64,000 nucleotides of DNA from Kiritimatiellota bacterium (GCA_013151865.1 JAADHN010000057.1:1-64000); one strand, 5' to 3'. Shown: positions 36,134 to 44,850, counted from the stretch's first letter. A program made the numbers and translations. The notes: generated from the letters alone by a model not told the origin.

Positions 36134-37323
36134 ACGATCCGGACAAAACGCCCCCTCCCCTCCAAGGCCCCGGGCAAGGCCGGGGCGCCTCCCGGCTCGG
36201 ACGTCCCTCCGCCGAGACCCTCCCCACCCCGTTCCACGATCCAGACCTGGAGTACGTCCGAAAAGCCGGCGGCGTGCTCATGCTGGGCTCGATCCGCCTG
36301 CGGCTGCCGCGGATCTTCGGGTTCTGCGGCGGGGTCCGCAACGCGCTGCGAATGCTCCAAAACGCCATTGACGGCAATTCCGGCCAACACCGGATCTGGC
36401 TCCTGGGCGAGATCATCCATAACGACACCGTCAATCGTTTTTTTCGCGATCAGGGGGTGTCCATTCTGCCCGAGGACGCAGTCGAAAGCATTCTCGAACT
36501 TGCGGCGCCCGGCGACCTCCTGGTGGTTCCGGCCTTCGGTTTGCCCGCCGGCCTGGACCGGCGGCTCCGGGCCCGTTTCGGGCGTCGATGCCGATTCCTG
36601 GACACGACCTGCGGGTACGTCCGCCGGGTTTGGACGTTTGTGGGTCGCGCGGCCGCGGCCGGCCGAACGGTGGTGATCCACGGCAAGCCCGACCACCCCG
36701 AAACGTGCGCCACCGTATCCCGGGCGCTGGGCGAGCGAAACAGCGTGGTGATTGTGCCGGACCTCCCGCGCGCGGATCGTTTGGAGGCCGTCCTGTCCGG
36801 CAGTGCACCGTTGGCGATCTACCCCGCCGAGCTGGTGCGCCATCCCGACTTTCTCGATCCACGCCGCCTCGCACTGGCCAGTCAGACGACCATGCTTTGC
36901 AGCGAGACCGAAGCCGTGGCGGCCAAACTCCGCGCCGCCGTCACTCGCAACGGCGGCGATCTCCTGCCGGCCAACACGGTTTGTCGGGCCACGGAGCAGC
37001 GACAACAGGCCGCTCGGGAACTCTGCAGCAGCGGCTGCGACCTCTGCTTGGTCGTAGGGGGACTGTCGAGCAGCAATACGAACCAGCTCCATCGCCTGGC
37101 GCGAAGCTACTGTCCCGCGTATTTTATCCGGAACGCGGTAGCAATCGAGCATGATCGGCTTCGGCACTACCGTCCGGACCTGGACCGGGAAGTCACCGAT
37201 ACGGGCTGGCTGCCGGCTTCCGTCCGGGAAATCGGGCTGCTCTCAGGGGCGTCGTGTCCGCCGGCCGACGTGGGCGGGGTCATCCGAAAACTGCGCGACA
37301 TGTGCGGGGAAATGCGGCCCTGA
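36130..37323 (+). CDS. ispH: 4-hydroxy-3-methylbut-2-enyl diphosphate reductase
   Basis: A 397-aa enzyme for the last MEP step, giving IPP and DMAPP. The 4Fe-4S ligands are Cys66 (GFCGGVRNAL), Cys161 (TTCGYVRRVW) and Cys285 (NTVCRATEQRQ). The catalytic HPE is His189-Pro-Glu191 (GKPDHPETCAT), and GGLSSSNTNQL is the substrate-binding motif. It is longer than the typical ~310 aa because of a 55-residue N-terminal extension and a longer C-terminus. The ATG overlaps the sulfatase stop by 4 bp, so translation is probably coupled, although no metabolic link is known. I see no second candidate start nearer the core with a better ribosome site. Confidence 0.93.
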   Translation: MNDPDKTPPPLQGPGQGRGASRLGRPSAETLPTPFHDPDLEYVRKAGGVLMLGSIRLRLPRIFGFCGGVRNALRMLQNAIDGNSGQHRIWLLGEIIHNDTVNRFFRDQGVSILPEDAVESILELAAPGDLLVVPAFGLPAGLDRRLRARFGRRCRFLDTTCGYVRRVWTFVGRAAAAGRTVVIHGKPDHPETCATVSRALGERNSVVIVPDLPRADRLEAVLSGSAPLAIYPAELVRHPDFLDPRRLALASQTTMLCSETEAVAAKLRAAVTRNGGDLLPANTVCRATEQRQQAARELCSSGCDLCLVVGGLSSSNTNQLHRLARSYCPAYFIRNAVAIEHDRLRHYRPDLDREVTDTGWLPASVREIGLLSGASCPPADVGGVIRKLRDMCGEMRP

Positions 37324-37535
37324 CGCTGCCACACCTACCGGCGGGGACAGCTCTGCGCTGCCCGAGGCTTCCCGGCGCGGGGCTTGCAGACACGAACTCT
37401 GTTCCCGCCAACGGTCGTCGGAAGCGCGATGAGGCTGGGGGCGCCGCCCCCGGCGCCACGGCAACCGATACGTCAACAATCCGGAGGGGAGGCCGCGCGG
37501 GGCCTCCCCCAATTGCAGAGAGGCCTTCCGAAGAA

Positions 37536-39116
37536 GTGCAGGGATCCACACAAACCACCGCCCAGAGCGCACCGTCGACCGTGTCGCCGGCCGTTTCGGC
37601 CGTATGCATGGAGCGTATCAGCAAGCGGTTCGGGGCGACTCAAGCTCTGCGGGAGGTCAGTCTGGTGGTCCAGCCCGGGCGCATCCACGCCCTGGTCGGG
37701 GAAAACGGGGCCGGCAAATCCACGCTCATGAAAATCCTGGCGGGCGCCGAACTCCCGGACCGGGGACGGGTCCTGATAGAAGGCTTGGAAGTCTGCCTGC
37801 GACGGCCTGCGGACGCACTGGCGGCGGGTATCGCCATGGTCTACCAGGAACTGAGTCTGGCGCCGAACCTGAGCGTGGCGGAAAACGTCTTTCTCGGACA
37901 CGAACCGCGTCTGTACGGCCGGTTCGACCGCCGACGTGCCGAACGTGAGGTCACGCGTTTGGCGAAGGAGTGCGGTATGTCGCTGCCCACCGCCGCCAAG
38001 GTCGGGGGCCTGCCGACGGCGTTACGACAACAAGTGGAGATTCTACGCGCCCTGGCGCACGAAGCCCGGGTCATCATCCTGGACGAACCCACCTCTTCCC
38101 TGGCCGAACGTGAGGTCGCACGCCTCATGGAGACCCTCCGGGACCTCAAGACCCGCACCGGCATCGCCGTAATCTACATCAGCCACAAGCTGGACGAGGT
38201 CGAGTCTCTGGCGGATGACCTGACCATTCTTCGGGACGGACGGTGCGTCTACTCCGGTACAGCCGGACTGTCTCGCCGAGAAATGATCCGGCACATGGTC
38301 GGTCGAGAAATGACCGAGGTCTATCCGTCGCGGACCGCCGCGCCGCAACCCGGAACGCTCCTGGAGGTCCAGGGCCTGTCGGGTAAAGGGTTCCGGAACG
38401 TCTCGTTCCGAGTCGCCGCAGGCGAAGTGGTCGGGCTCGGGGGCTTGGTGGGCGCCGGGCGCAGCGAACTGGCCGACGCTCTGGCCGGAGTGACCCCGGC
38501 CAGGACCGGTTGCATCTTGGTCGACGGCAAGACGGTGCGATTGCGAACTCCGCAACAGGCGATCCGGCACGGCATCGGCTACCTCACCGAAGATCGGCGT
38601 TTGAGCGGTCTCTTCCCTCACCTGAGCGTAGCCGCCAACATGACCGTGGCGGACCTGTCCCGCTTCGCCCGGCTCGGGTTCCTCCGCCGCAACCGGATCA
38701 CGGCGGAAGTCGTGCGGATGATCGAGCTTTTGGGCATCAAGACACCGGGACCGCACGCGGCGGTCACCGGTCTCAGCGGGGGGAATCAACAGAAGGTCCT
38801 GGTGGCGCGTTGGCTCCTGACCGAAGCCCGCATTCTGATCCTGGACGAACCCACCCGTGGCATCGATGTGGGCGCCAAACACGACATTTTCGAGCTGGTC
38901 AATCACTTGGCGGCGCGCGGCATCGCCATCCTGATGATCTCGTCCGAACTGCCCGAGCTGCTGGGGGTGACCGACCGAATCCTGATCCTGTGCCGAGGTG
39001 AATTGACGGCAGACTTGACCACCGCGGCGGCGACCCCCGAAAAAGTTATGCACTTCGCCACGCTGCCGGCAACTGCCGTCGTCGAGCGCCCTCCCGCACC
39101 CGGCGTCAGCCCATGA
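37536..39116 (+). CDS. Sugar ABC transporter ATPase (RbsA/MglA-like, two ABC domains)
   Basis: A 526-aa duplicated ATPase of the ribose/xylose/galactose importer class. Domain 1: Walker A GENGAGKST, Q-loop MVYQELSLAPNLSVAENVFLG, a relaxed signature LPTALRQQVEILRAL, Walker B VIILDEPTSSL. Domain 2: the typical degenerate Walker A region GLVGAGRSELADAL, Q-loop YLTEDRRLSGLF, signature LSGGNQQKVLVARWL and Walker B ILILDEPTRGIDVGAKHDIF. Start is uncertain: a GTG at 37536 has GAGAGG upstream; GTG 37581 and ATG 37608 are alternatives. No permease gene follows; instead it runs into a convergent regulator with an 11-bp overlap. It may serve the binding protein at 14 kb. Confidence 0.9.
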   Translation: MQGSTQTTAQSAPSTVSPAVSAVCMERISKRFGATQALREVSLVVQPGRIHALVGENGAGKSTLMKILAGAELPDRGRVLIEGLEVCLRRPADALAAGIAMVYQELSLAPNLSVAENVFLGHEPRLYGRFDRRRAEREVTRLAKECGMSLPTAAKVGGLPTALRQQVEILRALAHEARVIILDEPTSSLAEREVARLMETLRDLKTRTGIAVIYISHKLDEVESLADDLTILRDGRCVYSGTAGLSRREMIRHMVGREMTEVYPSRTAAPQPGTLLEVQGLSGKGFRNVSFRVAAGEVVGLGGLVGAGRSELADALAGVTPARTGCILVDGKTVRLRTPQQAIRHGIGYLTEDRRLSGLFPHLSVAANMTVADLSRFARLGFLRRNRITAEVVRMIELLGIKTPGPHAAVTGLSGGNQQKVLVARWLLTEARILILDEPTRGIDVGAKHDIFELVNHLAARGIAILMISSELPELLGVTDRILILCRGELTADLTTAAATPEKVMHFATLPATAVVERPPAPGVSP

Positions 39117-39492
39117 CGCGCTGGACAGTCCGCACCAGAGTATCCGGGCTTATGGGCTTTTCCAGGTACGCATCCGGCGCCCGGCCGAGGAAGCTTTCCA
39201 TCTCCTCGGCGGAAAACCCCAGTCCCGTTTTCGTGGCCACCCCGGTCAGCATGATGACTTTGACCGCGCCCAAATCCCCCGAGCGCGCCAGTTCGGCGAA
39301 GACCTGAAACCCGGTCAAGTCCGGCATTTGCACATCGAGGATCACCAAATCCGGGCTGTGGTTGCGCGCTTTTTCGAGTCCGGTCTTGCCGTTCTCGGCT
39401 TCCACCACTTCCCAACCTTCGTCTTCGAGCACGGCCCGCACGAACTCACGTGCATCGGCTTCGTCATCCACCACGAGCACTTTTCCAGGCAT
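39106..39492 (-). CDS. Single-domain response regulator
   Basis: A 128-aa stand-alone receiver: acidic pair in VLVVDDEADAR, the phospho-acceptor Asp in LVILDVQMPDLTGFQ, Thr in IMLTGVAT and Lys in YLEKPISP. It has no output domain, so it works through protein contact or as a phosphate relay. GAGGAGA seven bases upstream fixes the ATG at 39492. It follows the GAF kinase gene by 34 bp in the same orientation and is very likely its partner. Confidence 0.93.
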   Translation of the reverse strand: MPGKVLVVDDEADAREFVRAVLEDEGWEVVEAENGKTGLEKARNHSPDLVILDVQMPDLTGFQVFAELARSGDLGAVKVIMLTGVATKTGLGFSAEEMESFLGRAPDAYLEKPISPDTLVRTVQRVMG

Positions 39493-39526
39493 GTTTCTTT
39501 CTCCTCGGTGTTCAAGCAGGTTCAAG

Positions 39527-40846
39527 TCACCCATTCTTTCCGTCCGATCCCTTCCCGACGGGAAGTTCCAGGAGAAACGTGGTACCGCGGCCTTCGACGG
39601 ATTCGACGCTGAGCGAACCGCCATGCTCTTCCACGATCTTGCGGGTCACGGCCAACCCCAAACCGGTACCCCGGCTGCCCTTGGTGGAAAAGAGGGGCTC
39701 GAATATGCGGCGCGCCACATGCTCCGGCATCCCGCAACCATTATCGCTCACAGAAATCGCGTATCGATCCGGCGCCGCCGAAGCAACGCGGAGAGATACG
39801 CGGTCGCCGTGCCCTCGACAGGCGTCAATGGCATTCCCGACCAGGTTCAAAAGGCAGCGCCGGACGGCGGTCGGGTCGAACCATGCTTTCCCGACGTTTT
39901 CGTCCACCTGCAGCTCCAGCGTCACGCCGGCATCGCGCGCCTGGAGTTCCGTGAGTTCGACAATGTCCCCGCATACCGTGCCCACGTCGGCGAGTTCAAG
40001 CCGGGGGCGTCGCGGCTTCGAGTACGTGAGCATGTCAAGCACGACGTCCCGCAACACGCGCAAGTTGCGGCTGACCATCCCCCAGCCTCGGGAGAACTTT
40101 TCGCCGGCTTCCATCCTGCGAAGTTCACGCTCAATCAAGTAGGCTCCGCCTTCGAGCCCGTTGAGGATGTTCTTGATGAAATGCGCCATGCCGGCAATGG
40201 CCTGTCCCACGGCGGCAAGGCGCTCGGCTTTGATCCGGGCCTCATGTTGCGCCGCATCGTCCACCGCCAGGGCCACGACGGCGGCAACCGCCTCGAGCAG
40301 CTCCCCGTCGGCGGTGTCGAACGACCGTCCGTCCCGGCGGTTCAGCACCTGGATCACGCCCACCAATCGGTCCTGTACGAGCATGGGTGCACAGAGAACC
40401 GAATGCGTGCGAAAACCGGTCTTCCGGTCGTATTCCGGATTGAACCGCGGGTCCGCGTGGGCCTCGGGTATGGACAACAAGACCCGGTGTCCGGCCACCC
40501 ATCCGGCGATACTGCCGTCGCTCACGGGCAAACTTGCATTGGCCAGCGAGTCGGAACGATCTCCATGAACGACATGAAACGAAAGCGTGTTGCTTGCCGA
40601 ATCGTAGAGAAGAATGGAACATGCTTCCGCAGCCAAGGCGTCGGTGGTCGCCTGCATGGCGGCACGCAACGTTGCGTTCAAGTCCAACGCGCCGCCGACC
40701 ATCCGACACACACGGACCAAGACGTGGGTGGAAGGCGGGAGACCGGCGCCGGCGCTGTTTCCCGATGAACGGGAGGCGGCCGCAATGGAAGGCTCGGCCC
40801 CAGTCGTGTGTCTAGGCGACTGCAAGTTCAACGCCCTGCTCGGCAA
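39527..40846 (-). CDS. GAF-domain histidine kinase
   Basis: A soluble kinase of up to 439 aa. A GAF domain covers about residues 55-205 (LDLNATLRAAMQATTDALAAEACSILLYD ... VIQVLNRRDGR is its signature end). HisKA carries its His in GMAHFIKNILNGLEGG, and HATPase motifs are LLNLVGNAIDAC, DNGCGMP and GSRGTGLGLAVTRKIVEEHGG. The start is uncertain: 40846 is a TTG; an ATG at 40702 just before the GAF domain is an alternative. The leader contains two repeat copies. It forms an operon with the single-domain regulator. Confidence 0.9.
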   Translation of the reverse strand: MPSRALNLQSPRHTTGAEPSIAAASRSSGNSAGAGLPPSTHVLVRVCRMVGGALDLNATLRAAMQATTDALAAEACSILLYDSASNTLSFHVVHGDRSDSLANASLPVSDGSIAGWVAGHRVLLSIPEAHADPRFNPEYDRKTGFRTHSVLCAPMLVQDRLVGVIQVLNRRDGRSFDTADGELLEAVAAVVALAVDDAAQHEARIKAERLAAVGQAIAGMAHFIKNILNGLEGGAYLIERELRRMEAGEKFSRGWGMVSRNLRVLRDVVLDMLTYSKPRRPRLELADVGTVCGDIVELTELQARDAGVTLELQVDENVGKAWFDPTAVRRCLLNLVGNAIDACRGHGDRVSLRVASAAPDRYAISVSDNGCGMPEHVARRIFEPLFSTKGSRGTGLGLAVTRKIVEEHGGSLSVESVEGRGTTFLLELPVGKGSDGKNG

Positions 40847-40882
40847 GAAAACGTAAGCTGCTCATGGGCTGCACCCTAACCT

Positions 40883-41057
40883 GAAGAATGCATGAGCCAT
40901 CTGTTGCGATGACGCATCTCGCACATCTTCAGAACATTGCCGCCACTCACCGACCGAGGCGGTGTTTCAACACGGCCTGGCCCGGCGTTCGACGCAATGA
41001 TCTGATCCGGCATGAGGCTGCACCCTCTCACGACGAAGTTCATGAATTCATCAGGCT
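40883..41057 (-). repeat. Copy A of a 175-bp dispersed repeat
   Basis: Aligns end to end with 41254-41427, with roughly 85% identity by eye and one small variable patch near the middle. It contains TGAATTCAT-type palindromic blocks and, on the sense (minus) strand, AGGGTGCAGCC-YCATG twice at its edges. It lies in the leader of the GAF kinase gene. Both copies keep a short plus-strand frame (MHEPS-AAMTHL...), but the substitutions are not biased to third codon positions. Confidence 0.75.
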
Positions 41058-41060
41058 AAT

Positions 41061-41106
41061 CGGTTCGAAACAGTCGGGAGCGCGGGCGAACTCCCAGCCT
41101 CTGCAG
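41061..41106 (-). repeat. Leader module adjoining repeat copy A
   Basis: TTCGAAACAGTCGGGAGCG shares 17-18 bases with the reverse complement of 15181-15197 and, more loosely, with 42257-42275 (TCGAAACAATCTGGAACGC). It continues into a CTCTGCAG block also seen at 42290. It joins the two repeat types in one place. Confidence 0.55.
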
Positions 41107-41155
41107 ACACGTCCAAGCAAATCCGGAACGGTCTGTAAATCAACCCGCATCGATT

Positions 41156-41185
41156 AATTTACTTCGGAATTCCGGGGGGGGCCAA
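41156..41185 (-). promoter_or_regulatory. Weak promoter candidate for the GAF kinase operon
   Basis: TTGGCC (41180-41185) and TAAATT (41156-41161) with an 18-bp spacer on the minus strand, in a locally AT-rich patch. The leader would be about 305 nt and include repeat copy A. Confidence 0.3.
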
Positions 41186-41253
41186 TGGCCCAGCCGAGAA
41201 TCCCTCGGGAAAAGAAGCGCCTCGCGCCTTCGGGACACGCGACAATCTACCCA

Positions 41254-41427
41254 GAATAATGCATGAGCCATCTGCTGCGATGACGCATCTCACACGCCTT
41301 CAAAACATTGCCGCCGCTCACCGACCGAGGCGGTGCTTCGACACGGCCGCGTCCAGCGTTCGACGCAATGACCTGGATTCGTTTAAGCTGCGCCCTCTCG
41401 CGACGAAGTTCGTGAATTCATCAGGCT
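41254..41427 (-). repeat. Copy B of the 175-bp dispersed repeat
   Basis: The second copy of the direct repeat, 197 bp from copy A and in the same orientation. Long identical blocks include CATGAGCCATCTG, GCGATGACGCATCTC, CTCACCGACCGAGGCGGTG and TGAATTCATCAGGCT. It lies between the GAF kinase leader and the small exported protein gene, which reads away from it. Confidence 0.75.
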
Positions 41428-41601
41428 GGAAACTTCCTGCCCCGTGCACAACAAACCCCTGCACTCGACGTTAATCATGTTGACACCCCCGGCTTCCATC
41501 ACAACACGCAACCGGCCCGGCGGGGGTGCCGCTCCGCCACCCGAAGAGATGTACGGAGGAAGTCGCAAGCAAAGGGCCGCCCGACAAAAAGGAGTACGAT
41601 C

Positions 41602-42033
41602 ATGAGGATCGGAGATCTCACCCGATGGATGGCAGTCGCGGGCCTCTCGGCGCTGCTGGGAGCGACAACCGTCATGGCGCAGGAAGGCGGCGGTCCCGCG
41701 CGCCGCGGCGGCGGCAGGGGGCACAGGCCGGAATTCCGGCAACAATTCCGCCAAACCATGATGAGCATCCGCAAGAAAGAACAACAGCTTCTCCAGAAGA
41801 ACCCGGAGCTGAAAGAAGCGCTTGCGGAAATCGACGAACAGATCGAAACACTCCAGAAACAGCGCCGGGCCAAACTGGCCGAAGCCGACCCCGAGCTGGC
41901 CGAACTGTACGAGAAGATGAGCGAAATGAGAGAAAAGGCCAAACAATTCCGGGGCGAGCATGGCGGGCGCGGCGGACGAAGAGGCCGCAAGGGTCGCGGC
42001 AAACGGCGCGAGGCGGAAGGCGACGAGGAGTAG
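41602..42033 (+). CDS. Small exported coiled-coil protein
   Basis: A 143-aa protein with a clear signal peptide (MRIGDLTRWMAVAGLSALLG ... VMAQ, cleavage after VMA near residue 26). The mature part is a charged helical region rich in Glu, Gln, Arg and Lys (about 45-115: KKEQQLLQKNPELKEALAEI and onwards), likely a coiled coil, flanked by Gly/Arg-rich tails. Composition and length recall CpxP/Spy-like periplasmic proteins, but the LTxxQ motif is absent, so no family is assigned. GGAG at 41591-41594 precedes the ATG. It stands alone beside the repeats. Confidence 0.75.
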   Translation: MRIGDLTRWMAVAGLSALLGATTVMAQEGGGPARRGGGRGHRPEFRQQFRQTMMSIRKKEQQLLQKNPELKEALAEIDEQIETLQKQRRAKLAEADPELAELYEKMSEMREKAKQFRGEHGGRGGRRGRKGRGKRREAEGDEE

Positions 42034-42647
42034 GGTCGGTCTCGGTGCAGACATGGACCCCGCGACTCAGTGCGGTCCCGGAGCGCGCCGGCGCCCGGGG
42101 CCGCTTCTTATAGTGTGCCTCGGGATTCCCCCGGCGAAATGCGCGACCTGCCGATTCGCCTGCGATCCGGCTTGTCTCGGGGCGGTCCAAGCACCCCGGA
42201 TCGGTCGCCTGTGGAACACCTTGCAAAATTGCACACGAGCGTACATACTGATCCTCTCGAAACAATCTGGAACGCACGCCAACCTGCAGGCTCTGCAACA
42301 TTTCCCGGCCCCTGTTGCGACGCTTTGCAATCGTGGCTTGGCCGCCCGACGTTCGGACGCATCGCAGGCAGGCTCGCGCCCGACAGAGCCATGATCGGCC
42401 GTGACCCCGGGAGTCTTGCCGCAACCGCGAGTGGCGACAACGCGAAGCGCACCGACGCAGTCATACGCTCCCGCCTTCGCCTGCCCAGTTCCGATCCGAC
42501 AGACTGGAAGTTGGGACGGCAACCGGTCACGGCCGGTGGGTGGCCGACAGCTCGGGCAGCCGCCGTCCTCATGCAGAGAGGGCGTGACCTTTCTTTCGCC
42601 GGCCGTGGAGACGGGGTCGGGAAAGGCCTGAAAGGGAGCAACGCGAC
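42034..42647. other. Intergenic region with an orphan leader module
   Basis: 614 bp between the small exported protein and the second URO-D gene. Open frames on both strands are unnatural. The only recognisable element is the repeat at 42241-42296; otherwise I see nothing in it. Confidence 0.5.
42241..42296 (-). repeat. Orphan leader module of the dispersed repeat
   Basis: Matches 48121-48175 in order: CATAC-GATC-TCTC, then A-AC-AT-TGGAAC and C-AAC-TGCAGGCT. Unlike the other copies it has no minus-strand gene immediately downstream, so it may be a relic or mark a lost gene. Confidence 0.5.
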
Positions 42648-43898
42648 GTGCGCATGACGCCACGGGAACGAGTACTGTCGGCCATCGATCACCGCGAGCC
42701 GGACCGAACGCCTGTGGATCTCGGGGCAACCCCGAGTTCCGGGATTTCGGCCCTTGCTTACGGCCGCTTGAAACGACGCCTCGGCATAACCGCGGGCCGT
42801 ACCCGAGTGTACGACGTGGTTCAGCAATTGGCCCAGCCGGAGGACGCCGTGCTCGACCGTTTCCGGGTCGATGTCGTGGATGTGGGGCGCACGTTCAACA
42901 CCCACGACGACGACTGGGTCGATACGCGGTTGTGCGACGGCCAACCGGCCCAATACCCCGCTTGGTTTCGCCCCGAACTCCGCGGCGACGGCGGCTGGAT
43001 CGCAAAGGCCCCCGACGGCACGGTCATTGCGGAGATGCCGGCCGGCGGCGCCTTTTTCGATCAATCGTGTTTCCCGTATTTGGACGGTTATCCGGACGAT
43101 TTCTCCCGACTACCGGAAGCCATGGGCAAAGTCCTGTGGGCCGCACTTGTGCACAGCCCGTGGGACCATGCGGCCGACCCGGGTTTTTGGGAAACTCTCC
43201 GGCAGCGGGCCCTGTCCCTGCGGGCGACCACGGATCGGGCCATCATGGTGGTCTGCGGCTGCAATCTCTTCGAGTGGGGCACGTTCCTGCGACGAATCGA
43301 CAATTTCCTGATGGATCTCGTCCTGCAGCCGAGCCGAGTGGAAGCGCTCCTGGATGCGCTCATGGCCCTGCACCTCCACACCTTGGAGAAAGTGTGCGCC
43401 GCCGTCGGCGACGTGGCCGATATTCTCCGCTTCGGCGACGATCTGGGCATGGACACCGGTCCCCTTCTCTCCCCCGCAGCCTATCGAAAGTTCTTCAAGC
43501 CCCGGCACACCATGCTGTGTGAATACGTGCACCGTCACAGCCGAATGCGGACGTTTCTCCACTCCTGCGGCTCGTTGTACGAACTGATGCCCGACCTGAT
43601 CGAGGCCGGCTATGAGGTCCTCAACCCGGTCCAAACCAATTGCCGGAGCATGGATCCGGCGACGCTCAAACGCGAATTCGGGCGCGACATCACGTTCTGG
43701 GGCGCGGGGTGCGACACGCGGCAGGTATTGAACCGGGGCACGCCGGGCGAGGTGCGGCGCCACGTCTTCGAACGGCTCTCTGTCCTTGCGCCGGGGGGAG
43801 GGTTCGTATTCAACACCGTGCACAACATCCTGCCCGATGTACCCCCGGAAAACATCCAAGCCATGTTCGAGGCGGTCCGGAAATTCAACGGCGACTGA
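42648..43898 (+). CDS. URO-D-superfamily protein (methyltransferase-like)
   Basis: A 416-aa protein. MTPRERVLSAIDHREPDRTPVD is the standard opening of the divergent URO-D/MtaA class. Later blocks are VADILRFGDDLGMDTGPLLSP, FLHSCGSLYELMPDLIEAGY, EVLNPVQTNC and a C-terminal GGGFVFNTVHNILPDVPPEN. These residues fit corrinoid- or thiol-dependent methyltransferase-like proteins rather than HemE. Substrate is unknown. The start is a GTG at 42648, with GGGAG nine bases upstream; ATG 42654 is possible. It ends 14 bp inside the convergent GH43-like gene. It shares family, but little direct similarity, with the protein at 28.4 kb. Confidence 0.88.
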   Translation: MRMTPRERVLSAIDHREPDRTPVDLGATPSSGISALAYGRLKRRLGITAGRTRVYDVVQQLAQPEDAVLDRFRVDVVDVGRTFNTHDDDWVDTRLCDGQPAQYPAWFRPELRGDGGWIAKAPDGTVIAEMPAGGAFFDQSCFPYLDGYPDDFSRLPEAMGKVLWAALVHSPWDHAADPGFWETLRQRALSLRATTDRAIMVVCGCNLFEWGTFLRRIDNFLMDLVLQPSRVEALLDALMALHLHTLEKVCAAVGDVADILRFGDDLGMDTGPLLSPAAYRKFFKPRHTMLCEYVHRHSRMRTFLHSCGSLYELMPDLIEAGYEVLNPVQTNCRSMDPATLKREFGRDITFWGAGCDTRQVLNRGTPGEVRRHVFERLSVLAPGGGFVFNTVHNILPDVPPENIQAMFEAVRKFNGD

Positions 43899-44850
43899 AC
43901 GCGACAGCCCCCTGCGGCGCGAGCGGAATTGTCAGGCAGTACCAATCGTCTCCGCGGCAGCCCCCGAGGCAGAGCACGCGCGGTTTCCCGGCCTCAAGGA
44001 ACACGCTGGGGCGTTCCAGACGTTGCGGTTCGAGAAGATCGCCGTCGGCCCGTCGCAACCGTTTCTCGGTCACGACGTAGTGCCGAGCCCGACGCCAGCG
44101 AATCCCATCGTCGGACGCAATCAAGCCGATGTAGCGGTGTGCATGGAACACGCCGTAGTAGATGGCTCGTGCGGAGTCGTACCAGATCGAGGCATCCTCG
44201 GTATCGATGTCCGCGATCGCCGGTTCCGGAAGGAACTCGAAGGGACCCGTGGGCGAGTCGGAGACAGCCAATGCCTGCAAGCGCTGCGGGAAGGGGGCCG
44301 TCGGCTTTTTCGGCGCGATGTCGCCTTTGATGATCAGCAGGAAACGGCCGTCCGGCATTTGAGTCACTCCGGGATTCACGGCGACGTTGTAGATGGGAGG
44401 GGTCGGCGTCGCCATGGGTTTGTCGAAACGGCGGTACGGCCCCCGGAGATTGTCGCCCACGGCAACGCCTGTTCTCTGGCTGTCGCGGATGTGGCCGCGA
44501 GTGGGTCCCGAACGGCTCGATATGTAATAGAGGTAATAGCGGTTGCCGAAACGTTTGATTTTGGGGTTGTGGGCCATCAGTTCGTCCCAATGGTCCGGCC
44601 CCCGGCCCCGGAGCAGGACGTCGACGTGTGTGTAAGGGCCCGCCGGGACGTCGGCAACGGCCAAAGCGATCTCCGAATCGGTCAACCATCCGCCGGGCCC
44701 CGTGTTTCGGGGCCAGCGTGAATAGACCATCCAAATCCGTCCGTCTTCGCCCCGGATCAAGTTGGGCCCCCAACAAAACCAACCCGCCTCCCGGTGGATG
44801 GAGTCGCCGGTCGGAGGTTGGATCATGGACGCCAGATCGAGTGTGTCCAT
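43885..44850 (-). CDS. Five-bladed beta-propeller glycosidase-like protein (GH43-like)
   Basis: A 321-aa protein with no signal peptide. Repeating propeller-type strands are seen: EAGWFCWGPNLIRGEDGRIW, DELMAHNPKIKRFGNRYYLYY, YNVAVNPGVTQMPDGRFLLI and IDTEDASIWYDSARAIYYGVFH. The Asp/Glu positions and the HNPKIK strand fit the GH43/GH32 clan and related arabinanase-like propellers, so it likely cleaves an oligosaccharide or acts as a phosphorylase-type relative (GH130). Exact family cannot be assigned. The ATG at 44850 has no strong ribosome site; ATG at 44826 is an alternative. It lies between a URO-D gene and a DUF4838 gene. Confidence 0.72.
   Translation of the reverse strand: MDTLDLASMIQPPTGDSIHREAGWFCWGPNLIRGEDGRIWMVYSRWPRNTGPGGWLTDSEIALAVADVPAGPYTHVDVLLRGRGPDHWDELMAHNPKIKRFGNRYYLYYISSRSGPTRGHIRDSQRTGVAVGDNLRGPYRRFDKPMATPTPPIYNVAVNPGVTQMPDGRFLLIIKGDIAPKKPTAPFPQRLQALAVSDSPTGPFEFLPEPAIADIDTEDASIWYDSARAIYYGVFHAHRYIGLIASDDGIRWRRARHYVVTEKRLRRADGDLLEPQRLERPSVFLEAGKPRVLCLGGCRGDDWYCLTIPLAPQGAVAFSRR

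Noticed and set aside
40888-41474. Short plus-strand frames MHEPS-AAMTHL in both copies of the direct repeat
   Set aside because: They stay open in both copies, but differences are spread over all codon positions and mostly change amino acids. No ribosome site precedes them, so coding is unlikely.
41480-41508. TTGACA upstream of the small exported protein as a -35
   Set aside because: No acceptable -10 lies 15-19 bp downstream, so I did not call a promoter.
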